Shown here in pieces: positions 1 to 6,344 of a DNA stretch of 12,223 nt. Source of the DNA: Planctomycetaceae bacterium (lineage in GTDB: Bacteria > Planctomycetota > Planctomycetia > Planctomycetales > Planctomycetaceae); the NCBI GenBank assembly GCA_029259875.1, contig JAJDEK010000374.1, forward strand, positions 1-12,223, written 5' to 3'. The notes beneath the pieces are model-generated. The model had not been told where the DNA came from, did no database searches, and was given only the letters and a program-made list of their open reading frames with translations. The position numbers and the translations under genes are program-made. Position 1 is the first letter of the stretch. Each line of letters begins with the position of its first letter.

Positions 1-1
1 T

Positions 2-169
2 GATGGCAAGCGAGCTATATCGGCAGATATGGCGCTGCGCTTTAGCCTGTTCTTTAATATGAGCAATGGCTTTTGGCTTAATTTGCAAAAGGATTATGAG
101 TTGCGCATTGCCAAGCGGGATCGTTTTGCCGAATTGCAAAAAATTGTTCAGCCTATGGTCAGTGCCTAA
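2..169 (+). CDS. higA: HigA-type antitoxin, C-terminal part (5' end outside window)
   Basis: This is an open frame from the window edge to a TAA stop, giving the last 55 residues of a protein. It carries the conserved tail of the HigA branch of XRE antitoxins: a 'R-A-I-S-A-D-M-A-L-R' helix, then 'N-G-F-W-L-N-L-Q-K-D-Y-E-L' (normally xxxFWxNLQxxYDL). These proteins bind and neutralise the HigB ribosome-dependent mRNA interferase and repress their own operon through the HTH. The HTH start and any higB partner, which usually lies directly upstream, are off the window. A toxin-antitoxin pair here would suit plasmid maintenance, but only the antitoxin tail is seen. Its stop codon overlaps the stop of the convergent minus-strand gene. 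Confidence 0.88.
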   Translation, partial: DGKRAISADMALRFSLFFNMSNGFWLNLQKDYELRIAKRDRFAELQKIVQPMVSA

Positions 170-441
170 ATCGTCTTAGCCTTGGTTTTTTCTACATCTT
201 TGCGCTTATCCATATGTTTTTGGATGCTCTCTAGCTCATTAGCAATATTAACCCGTTGATGGGTCATTGCATTACGTGCGATTTGATCACCAGCTTGCCG
301 CATTACGCCTTTGGGTCGTAAATGCTGCCCCGGCCTTTCTGGTGTGCGCAAGCGGTCATCAAGCGCGTTGGCACGCTCTTCTAATCTTTCTCTACGTTTG
401 GCATAGGTTTCTTCCGCTTTGGGAGTAAATGCCTGTTTCAT
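166..441 (-). CDS. Small basic protein downstream of traG
   Basis: Ninety-one residues, very rich in Arg, Lys and Glu, with long predicted helices (about residues 8-35 and 60-91). There is no signal peptide or membrane segment. I do not recognise the family. It starts 26 bp after the traG stop on the same strand, so the two are probably cotranscribed with this gene distal. That position, plus its basic helical character, suggests an accessory role in DNA transfer, but this is inference only. The upstream sequence has only a weak GAGA-like ribosome binding site, consistent with translational coupling to traG. Its TAG stop (positions 166-168 read on the minus strand) overlaps the TAA stop of the convergent higA gene. 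Confidence 0.7.
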   Translation of the reverse strand: MKQAFTPKAEETYAKRRERLEERANALDDRLRTPERPGQHLRPKGVMRQAGDQIARNAMTHQRVNIANELESIQKHMDKRKDVEKTKAKTI

Positions 442-467
442 GATATATCTCGTTTGAAAATTTGGCT

Positions 468-2267
468 CTATTCAGCCGCGACAGATTTTGGCGATGGCGC
501 GCTAGACTCTGGTTCAGCTTCCAAGTTTTGCGGAACATCCAACTTCAACCCCGCAGGGATCATCTTCCACTGATCGTAATTAGCCCGTGGCAATAGCATA
601 GGTTTGCGCCCGGCAATGAAGTAATAGGCTTCGCCAGCCTGGCGGCTTACGGTCTTTTCAAGCTGGTCTGGCCTTGCCACATCTTCCAGCTCATAGCTGG
701 TAGTGGATGACCCTGATTCAAAGCTAGAGGTAATGCTCATTTTTTTGACTTTATGCTTGCCCAAGCGTGCCGAGATGTATTGCTGGCTCTCAAAGTCATT
801 ATTAGCAAACATGATCAATACGCCGGAATTGGCGATAAAGGTTTCCCATGCGGTGCCGTAATGCTCTTTAAGCTGGGAGACATCTTGCGCACAGATAAAC
901 AGCTTCACCCCAAACTTTGCTGCTTCACCGGCAGCGCGTTTAAATCGCTCCATTTTGCCAAGTAGCGGAAACTCATCCATCAAGAATAATGTGTCGTGCT
1001 CTGGCTTTGGAATTGATAAATCCTGCATGGCTTCAAAGGCAGCATTAAACAGCAACCGCAACCATGCGCGGTAAGTCTCGCCTATACCGGCGGGTAGCAC
1101 CACATAGATTGAGACATTTCCCTCTTTTAGCTCACGCATCGAAAAACTGCTGTCTTTGACAAAATCAGACATGATCGGGCTATCCAGCCATTTCATGGCG
1201 GTACGGGTAATCTCCATGGTTGAGTTCAACTCATCATTGGAGCGATGCTCATTGCTTTCGCCAAAACGCCTGATGATCCCGCCATAAGCATCGCTACGGC
1301 TCATAGCTAACCACAGAGCCTCAGGATCAGCAGTCATGAGAAGATCGCGTACTGATCCAAGATGACAATGCTCGGCTATGGAGCGCGTTCCTACATAGGC
1401 TGCACACATAGCCAGCATCTTACGCGGGGCATTCGTCCAGTATGGATCAGGGGTTTGTTGGTGGTGGATGCTCTCAGCTAACAGATAGCACTTATCCATA
1501 GCCAAAGGATCGTCATCAAAGCCGATCTCGCTCATGGGGTTCCAGCTATCACTTGGATGGCCTGTTACCCTGAATGGATCAAGCAGGACGATCTTTTGCC
1601 CAAGCACCTGTTGGCGATATGCCGCCGTTGCATGGAAGTTTTCACCACTTGGATCATAGACAATGCATGAGCCTTGCCAGTGAGCCAGATTAGGAATGAT
1701 AAAAGCACGACCTTTACCAGCCCGACTTCCTGCAATCATGGTTACATGGCGATCATCATCAAAAGTCAGCTTTTGATCGGTGAGCTTTGGAAAGCGTAAG
1801 CGCGGTGCCATGGTAAGGAAGAAACCGCGCCCACGGGAATTACTAAAATATCTGCGCGCCAAGCGCAAAGAGGTGGTTACAGGAGATTTGCGGTCCCGTT
1901 TGGAAGCACTTCTTTCTACCCACCAGATAACATAGCGATCCCAATTGGCGGTGATGGTCAGATAAGCAGCACATATTACTGAAAACACGATCAGGGCTAT
2001 TACCGCAATCCCAAATAACGACCCGGATAATTCCATGATGCTAACGAGGGCATCAGGCTTTACGACAACGAACCATGCACCCAGAGCCAGCACGATTAAG
2101 ACCAGACCAGCACTCATAAAGCCAAAAGCGCGTGGTGAGGTCAGAAACGGGATATTGCGCGTTCCAGCCCGCAGGCTCTTTAAGAACCCCACAATATGCG
2201 ACCATACCAATTTGGCGTGCTCTTTTATCTTGTGCGTAACTACTTTTGCTTGCTCGGCTATCGACAT
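468..2267 (-). CDS. traG: Type IV secretion coupling ATPase, TraG/VirD4 family
   Basis: Inner-membrane ATPase that links the relaxosome to a type IV secretion channel and pumps the relaxase-DNA complex into it. With the chosen start it has 599 residues, usual for the family. Two membrane segments lie at about 48-69 and 84-106. The nucleotide-binding domain follows, with Walker A G-S-R-A-G-K-G-R at 180-187, 'YDPSGEN' at 204-210, Walker B 'LFLMDE' at 427-432, and 'FICAQDVSQLKEHYG' at 457-471. These match the conserved TraG/VirD4 blocks. An ATG 21 codons upstream (2330) is open, but the ATG at 2267 is preceded by AGAGAAGAG at good spacing and begins a more typical N-terminus. No other secretion gene is in the window. 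It probably forms an operon with the small basic gene behind it. Confidence 0.95.
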   Translation of the reverse strand: MSIAEQAKVVTHKIKEHAKLVWSHIVGFLKSLRAGTRNIPFLTSPRAFGFMSAGLVLIVLALGAWFVVVKPDALVSIMELSGSLFGIAVIALIVFSVICAAYLTITANWDRYVIWWVERSASKRDRKSPVTTSLRLARRYFSNSRGRGFFLTMAPRLRFPKLTDQKLTFDDDRHVTMIAGSRAGKGRAFIIPNLAHWQGSCIVYDPSGENFHATAAYRQQVLGQKIVLLDPFRVTGHPSDSWNPMSEIGFDDDPLAMDKCYLLAESIHHQQTPDPYWTNAPRKMLAMCAAYVGTRSIAEHCHLGSVRDLLMTADPEALWLAMSRSDAYGGIIRRFGESNEHRSNDELNSTMEITRTAMKWLDSPIMSDFVKDSSFSMRELKEGNVSIYVVLPAGIGETYRAWLRLLFNAAFEAMQDLSIPKPEHDTLFLMDEFPLLGKMERFKRAAGEAAKFGVKLFICAQDVSQLKEHYGTAWETFIANSGVLIMFANNDFESQQYISARLGKHKVKKMSITSSFESGSSTTSYELEDVARPDQLEKTVSRQAGEAYYFIAGRKPMLLPRANYDQWKMIPAGLKLDVPQNLEAEPESSAPSPKSVAAE

Positions 2268-2714
2268 GCGCTCTTCTCTTTGCTCGACGCATAGCCATCT
2301 TGCTTGATGAAGTCCCCAAACTTGCATCACGGATCAGCATTTGCGCTTTTTAAAACTTTACGAGACGCCGTAATCCCAGAATTGCAAAACGCTGGGCTAT
2401 GTCCATTTATGCGCCGTCATCACCCTTATCGCATGAGGCAAAACCGCCCGCAATCTGTCAAAATTGATACTATAACTTTTGATACTGGCAAAACTGATAG
2501 TGTTTGCGTTTTAGGCTCAAAGAGCTTTTGCCTCCTTTGTTTTGCTCCCGTCCATTACTGGCAGGATTGATGAACCCTGACGGCCAAGCAAAAACCTTAA
2601 AGGGCGGCCCGCTCCAAGCATCCGTGTTAACCCTTGAAGCTTTTTTATTACTCGCCCGTCGCTTGCGGTGCATCAGCCAGAATAAACTGGATGAAAAACA
2701 AAAGGAGCAATCCC
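2268..2714. other. Divergent intergenic region between traG and the 2715 gene
   Basis: About 450 bp with no convincing gene; the short open frames here on both strands look random and lack ribosome binding sites. It must hold the promoters for both flanking genes. I could not assign a clear -35/-10 pair for either. It contains the 15-bp-period repeat described separately and, at 2512-2533, a loose dyad (AGGC, AAAG, CTTT, GCCT). Confidence 0.5.
2466..2510. repeat. Three tandem 15-bp-period repeats (GATACT/GATAGT)
   Basis: GATACT occurs at 2466 and 2481 and GATAGT at 2496, exactly 15 bp apart. The preceding bases are also similar (CAAAATT, ACTTTT, CAAAACT), giving a unit of roughly AAAAYTGATACT. 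They lie between divergent genes, so they could be a tandem operator or a small iteron set. There is no initiator gene nearby, so a regulatory role is more likely. Confidence 0.5.
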
Positions 2715-2999
2715 ATGACTAACCAAACGCAAACCACAAACAGTGTTCAAACAATCAAAGTAAGGCCGACACACAGGCTCAGCTTTGCAAGGATCACTGG
2801 CAAGGATGAAAACGGCAACGACATCTTAGGCCCAGCCCGCGAGATCGGCGCAATCTGGCCTCGTAAAAATGGCAAGAAAGGCGGCATTATGAAACTCGAT
2901 CATGTCCCAGCCGAGCTTGCTCTGCACCAAGGGGTGATATTCACTCTACCCGTAGACCAAAACCACAAGCGTAATGCTAACCAGCAGGACATGCTCTAA
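2715..2999 (+). CDS. Conserved-looking small basic protein beside transfer genes
   Basis: Ninety-four residues. The start is set by AAAGGAGC seven bases before the ATG at 2715; the open frame extends further upstream to 2634 but without a ribosome site. After a polar Thr/Gln/Asn-rich tail (1-15), the body alternates beta-like stretches: 'RLSFARITGKDENGND', 'GAIWPRKNGKKGGIMKLD', then 'LALHQGVIFTLPV'. That suggests a single small beta-rich domain. I have no name for it. It is divergent from traG across a repeat-bearing region and is monocistronic, closed by the strong terminator just after it. A DNA-transfer or plasmid-housekeeping role is a guess from position. Cytosolic; no signal peptide or TM segment. 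Confidence 0.8.
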   Translation: MTNQTQTTNSVQTIKVRPTHRLSFARITGKDENGNDILGPAREIGAIWPRKNGKKGGIMKLDHVPAELALHQGVIFTLPVDQNHKRNANQQDML

Positions 3000-3004
3000 A
3001 CACG

Positions 3005-3040
3005 ACAAAGCGCGGCTCAGTAAGGGCCGCGCTTTGTTTT
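3005..3040 (+). terminator. Rho-independent terminator after the 2715 gene
   Basis: Perfect 12-bp stem ACAAAGCGCGGC / GCCGCGCTTTGT (3005-3016 and 3026-3037) with a 9-base loop, running into a T-rich tail (GTTTT). It begins six bases after the stop codon. Strong GC core, so termination of the plus-strand transcript is likely. Confidence 0.92.
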
Positions 3041-3108
3041 AAACAACATTACGGTAGTATAGCATAGATTTTTATGATAAATTTTACTGGATAAAATTCA
3101 ATTGGACT

Positions 3109-4431
3109 TTGTGTAAAATTTCGTTGGAGAGAGATATTTTTAGTCGAGAGATTGTTTACATTGCATTCGCAACTGTGGCCGCAGCAGCACTGTTATTCCT
3201 ACTAAACAGAGGTTTAAAGTTACGCCAAATTATTTCGTATGAGAAAATTACTAAAAATAATATTTATAATGAAATTCCGGATTATAATGATAAAAAATTG
3301 CACGACCTACTATTAAATAAAGAAAAAATATTATTACAAATATTTAGGCAATTTGGGTATTCTGCAATTGTTTTTGGATTTTTGTTTTATTTATTAAATG
3401 TAGTTGCACCTTTAACTCAACAAAACCAACGCAATGACCCGCCCTCTATCACTAACAATATTGAACAAGGAGCGCCCCCTACGGAGTACGTGCACACCAA
3501 AATAGATGACAACAACGTTAAAACGCCCGATCAAGATTTAACGTACCCCGTTAATTCTGGCGATTCGCCAATTTTTGTTAAGAACGTGGAATATACAAAC
3601 TTGCCTTCTAGCAAAACAGCTGCTCCCCAAGCTCCCAAGCAGTGGACTACATTTAACCCTTCATCCATTGGCGTTGTAATATTAATACCAATCTTATTTG
3701 GTATATATTATGCGGTGATACGACTGCTAATCGACAACAGAAAGCACGCTGAGGACTCCCGTAAAGATGCTAAATGGGGCCGCATCCTTGCTGTCATACT
3801 TGCCGCCCTTTCCGCGATCGCAACCATATCAGTTAATTTTGTGACCAGTAGACCGCCACAACTTGTAATTATTCAACCCTCTCAACTGCCTGTCATCAAT
3901 CTACTATCAAACTCGCCAGCCGACACGGCACCGACGGTACTTGCCGCGATTTACTTCGATGAGGGGTCGAGCGAAATTTCACCAAAAGATGAAAAATTAT
4001 TAGAAAGAATTGCTAAAGCGCTCACAGACTGTATCGATGGCGATCTCAAACCCATGCTTTCAGTAAAAGCGTTCGCCAGCTCAAGCCCGTATGGACGAGA
4101 TGGCGAGTCAATATCAGGAAAAAGCAATAGCAATAACAAAACTCTTGCAGATAAACGGGCGGATGCAGTTAAGGAAAAATTGCAAAACGCTCAGTCAAAC
4201 TTAGAAATTAAAAAAGAACCTTGGGCTTCTCACGCTCAAATGACTAAATATAGCCAATTAATTGATAGTCTGGACGACGGCAAATCCCATCATTTGAAAG
4301 TTGAAGAAATAAACAGGGTTGCCATTATTTCACTACTTGACGTTTCAATTATCTCTCTGCTCGAAAAGGGGCGCTGCTCTATCGACACTGTTGCTAGCGA
4401 TAAGCAATTATCAGCCCCTAAAGACCCATAA
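3109..4431 (+). CDS. Four-TM inner-membrane protein with C-terminal OmpA-like domain
   Basis: Up to 440 residues. Hydrophobic segments lie at about 14-32, 83-101, 187-206 and 226-245. The 33-82 and 207-225 loops are basic and the 102-186 loop is Pro/Asn-rich, so the positive-inside rule puts that loop and the C-terminus in the periplasm. Residues 279-410 resemble an OmpA-like peptidoglycan-binding domain: 'IYFDEGSSEISPKDEKLLERIA', then 'NNKTLADKRADAVKEKL', then 'INRVAIISL', matching the family's FdxgSs, NxxLAxxRAxxV and NRRVxI blocks. It would anchor the inner membrane to the cell wall. TM4 shows no Asp, unlike MotB-type stators. The start is uncertain: TTG at 3109 has a poor ribosome site, and GGAGAGAG at 3127-3134 could serve a rare downstream start. 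AT-rich upstream half; no clear operon partner. Confidence 0.75.
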   Translation: MCKISLERDIFSREIVYIAFATVAAAALLFLLNRGLKLRQIISYEKITKNNIYNEIPDYNDKKLHDLLLNKEKILLQIFRQFGYSAIVFGFLFYLLNVVAPLTQQNQRNDPPSITNNIEQGAPPTEYVHTKIDDNNVKTPDQDLTYPVNSGDSPIFVKNVEYTNLPSSKTAAPQAPKQWTTFNPSSIGVVILIPILFGIYYAVIRLLIDNRKHAEDSRKDAKWGRILAVILAALSAIATISVNFVTSRPPQLVIIQPSQLPVINLLSNSPADTAPTVLAAIYFDEGSSEISPKDEKLLERIAKALTDCIDGDLKPMLSVKAFASSSPYGRDGESISGKSNSNNKTLADKRADAVKEKLQNAQSNLEIKKEPWASHAQMTKYSQLIDSLDDGKSHHLKVEEINRVAIISLLDVSIISLLEKGRCSIDTVASDKQLSAPKDP

Positions 4432-4556
4432 AAATTTCCACAATACCCCCCCTGATCTCATCACCTTTAATGCAGAGATATTTACAGGTCTGCCATCGCG
4501 GGTATGAATAGCCGCAATAGCTTGAATTTCCTTCAAAACCGTAATGTCAAATAAAC

Positions 4557-4586
4557 TTGACATATGAAGTATTTTTCTGTTATATT
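4557..4586 (+). promoter_or_regulatory. Sigma-70-type promoter for the 4609 gene
   Basis: Perfect -35 TTGACA at 4557-4562 and -10 TATATT at 4581-4586, spacer 18 (or TTATAT with spacer 17). The start codon lies about 23 bp past the -10, leaving a short leader with GAGAGG as ribosome site. Confidence 0.75.
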
Positions 4587-4608
4587 GTAACATAACTAGA
4601 GAGGTTAT

Positions 4609-4818
4609 TTGAAGACAGACATAAGCCTAAAAGCAGTATCGAAGCGGGCAAACATTGATTTAGGAAAGACAGTTGTTCCTTTAATTTTCATGGCTGGTGC
4701 AATTGCCCTTATGAGCGGTGGCTCCATAGATGCTCCGTCAATCGTTGAATCTGCGGCGACGTTTGCTCAAAATACCGACCCCGTATTATCTCAAGTCCAT
4801 ACTTTCATGCCACGATAA
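4609..4818 (+). CDS. Small single-TM membrane protein
   Basis: Sixty-nine residues from a TTG start, five bases after GAGAGG and directly behind a good promoter, which is why I accept it as a gene. A basic N-terminus (K-T-D, K-A-V-S-K-R) is followed by one hydrophobic stretch at about 21-38 and a polar C-terminus. This is the layout of a small inner-membrane protein. The hydrophobic stretch followed by Ser/Ala residues could also be read as a weak signal peptide. No family recognised. Its last 14 bases overlap the end of the convergent minus-strand membrane-protein gene, so the two transcripts would be antisense at their 3' ends. Possible functions range from a regulator of its membrane neighbour to a toxin; the sequence does not decide. 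Confidence 0.55.
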   Translation: MKTDISLKAVSKRANIDLGKTVVPLIFMAGAIALMSGGSIDAPSIVESAATFAQNTDPVLSQVHTFMPR

Positions 4819-5350
4819 GTGCATTTGCCACTTCTGCACGCCCCATAATAAAGCTGGTGATTGTCAACATCAGTCCAAGCGTGCCCGTTACCCCCGATGG
4901 CGGTTTACCCAACAACCAAAAAAAGCGGCTAAACACGTAAAATACCCCTGCAACAATTGAGGTCAGCACGAACGTAGCAAATAGCTCATTCAATACCCAA
5001 AACGGAAAAAAACCGATTGCTAAAGATATTTTAACCCACAGATCAAGCCCACCAATTATCACTCGTAATGGTTCCCACCACCCAAGCCAAAATGATACTG
5101 CTGTGATAATCAAAATAACAACGGGGAATGATTTTGCCGCATCTATGAACATGGCCTTGATATTTTTATGCGGAGGCCAATATTTGTTTCTGTGTTCCAG
5201 TTGAAACTTTGCATAAGCCCAAAACCCATTTTGAATTGCTCCAAAGCCTTTTTCTAATTGTGGGCTGAGATTAAAGAACCCGATTATTGCAAGCACAATT
5301 CCGACAATTTCTATGATGGTCAGAATGTCCATATGGAACGTAATAGACAC
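4805..5350 (-). CDS. Multi-TM membrane protein of unknown function
   Basis: 181 residues beginning with GTG at 5350 behind AAGAGG; an in-frame ATG six codons later is the alternative start. Hydrophobic segments at about 9-27, 75-92, 104-120, 122-146 and 154-170 make it an integral membrane protein with four or five passes. The 30-70 loop is amphipathic and aromatic (F, W, Y, H). No catalytic motif or known family is visible. It is read towards the 69-residue membrane protein and away from the resolvase, with the res-like region as its upstream DNA. Its promoter would therefore sit inside or next to the resolvase binding sites, so resolvase binding might repress it. That regulatory link is inference. 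Confidence 0.72.
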   Translation of the reverse strand: MSITFHMDILTIIEIVGIVLAIIGFFNLSPQLEKGFGAIQNGFWAYAKFQLEHRNKYWPPHKNIKAMFIDAAKSFPVVILIITAVSFWLGWWEPLRVIIGGLDLWVKISLAIGFFPFWVLNELFATFVLTSIVAGVFYVFSRFFWLLGKPPSGVTGTLGLMLTITSFIMGRAEVANALIVA

Positions 5351-5371
5351 GGCTGATACCTCTTGCCAATA

Positions 5372-5502
5372 GAGTCAAAAGGGGTCGGTTTTGTGATTTG
5401 GCCATGGTCATGATTCCACTGATCTGATAGGCTGATTTAATCGTGTTTTTGGGTCTTGGTTACAGCCAGATAATGGCCGTCATAAAGGACCCCTTTTGTC
5501 AG
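5372..5502. promoter_or_regulatory. Candidate res site upstream of the serine resolvase
   Basis: Two inverted elements, GTCAAAAGGGGTC (5374-5386) and GACCCCTTTTGTC (5488-5500), match at 12 of 13 positions and lie about 114 bp apart, just before the resolvase gene. Each sits in a roughly 26-bp stretch with A-rich and T-rich arms around a GGGTC or GACCC core. A span of about 120-130 bp next to the gene fits the three-subsite res layout of Tn3-type resolvases. The middle subsite is not obvious. The region also carries related GGCCATGGTCAT and GGCCGTCAT segments at 5400-5411 and 5475-5483. Confidence 0.5.
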
Positions 5503-5570
5503 TTGGGCCGCCAGAGGGGGTGCTTGCTGATAGCGCGGGAAACAAAACATCCGATAAGGAGGTGAGGCAT

Positions 5571-6146
5571 ATTGAGCCGCCTAAGGGAAAAAGAATTGGT
5601 TATGCCCGTATTTCAACAACCGACCAGACACTGGCCTTACAGCTTGATGCTCTAGATCAAGTTGGCTGCACTCGCATCTATAAAGATCGCGGTGTGTCCG
5701 GTGCAAAGATACAAAGACCGGGTCTTGATAAAGCTCTTGGATCATTAAAGTCTGGCGACGTTCTGGTGGTGTGGAAGTTAGACCGCCTAGGTCGCTCTCT
5801 TCCCCATCTGATCCAAACCCTGCGTAATCTCATGGATCGCAATATTGGCTTTTGTTCAATACAAGATGCCATTGATACCGCCACTGCCGGTGGACGGCTT
5901 TATTTCCACATCATGGGCGCATTGGCAGAGTTTGAAACTGATCTCATATCCGAGCGCACCAAGGCTGGTATGGAAGCCGCTCGTAAACGCGGTGTCCATA
6001 TTGGACGGCCGCGCAAACTATCCAGCAGCGACATTACGCAAGCACAATTCATGCTCCGTGAGCATAAAGGAATCCAAACAATCGCGGGGAAATTTAACGT
6101 TCACCCAAGGACAATTGAACGGGCGCTAAATTTGATAAAATTATAA
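5571..6146 (+). CDS. Serine resolvase/invertase (small serine recombinase)
   Basis: 191 residues from the proposed start; about 180-200 is usual for the family. The catalytic domain is intact: 'RIGYARISTTDQ' with nucleophile Ser15, 'YKDRGVSGAKIQRPGLD', then 'VWKLDRLGRSLPHLI' with the two active-site Arg residues. The 'LAEFETDLISERTKAGMEAARKRG' E-helix follows, then a C-terminal HTH ('GIQTIAGKFNVHPRTIERAL'). It would cut and rejoin DNA at paired sites to resolve plasmid multimers or cointegrates. The start is unusual: the frame is open from a TTG at 5496, but a full AAGGAGGTGA Shine-Dalgarno at 5556-5565 points to an ATT codon at 5571, which gives the normal N-terminus. A GTG at 5562 lies inside that Shine-Dalgarno. 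No transposase is present, so it looks stand-alone. Confidence 0.92.
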   Translation: MEPPKGKRIGYARISTTDQTLALQLDALDQVGCTRIYKDRGVSGAKIQRPGLDKALGSLKSGDVLVVWKLDRLGRSLPHLIQTLRNLMDRNIGFCSIQDAIDTATAGGRLYFHIMGALAEFETDLISERTKAGMEAARKRGVHIGRPRKLSSSDITQAQFMLREHKGIQTIAGKFNVHPRTIERALNLIKL

Positions 6147-6280
6147 AAGGAAATAAAAAAAACTTACGGAACATAGCGTTTAAATTTCTCGATTAGAATG
6201 TAGCAAAACCAATTTCCAGTGCACACTTAATCCAACTTCACCAAAAACCCTCATATACAATTATTTCATAGAAAGATTTG

Positions 6281-6344
6281 TTGACATGAAGTATTGTCCA
6301 ATAACTCTGAGATTTAAGTTGGGGTAACAATTGGAGAAGGCAAT
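6281..6344 (+). promoter_or_regulatory. Possible promoter region and ribosome site of the 6345 gene
   Basis: A TTGACA hexamer at 6281-6286 is followed by GAAGTATT, but no convincing -10 stands at 16-18 bp. GGAGAAGG at 6332-6339 is a good ribosome site five bases before the ATG. The rest of the 6147-6344 gap shows no gene or terminator that I can support. Confidence 0.35.

Noticed and set aside
2053..2340. Second minus-strand frame overlapping the traG start
   Set aside because: Antiphase shadow of traG; no ribosome site or domain.
3109..4431. Zorya-like or MotAB-like anti-phage motor
   Set aside because: No MotA/ZorA-type partner, no helicase or nuclease partner and no Asp in the last TM segment; only the OmpA-like domain is shared.
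4411..4593. Minus-strand open frame between the OmpA-like gene and the 4609 promoter
   Set aside because: The middle part reads like plausible protein, but there is no ribosome site and no known match. It overlaps the plus-strand gene end and promoter. At most a gene remnant.
5381..5492. GGGGTC at both inward-facing elements, like Tn3-family transposon ends
   Set aside because: Only the first six bases fit. There is no TAAG end at about 38 bp, and 100 bp between them leaves no room for a transposon. A res-type site explains them better.
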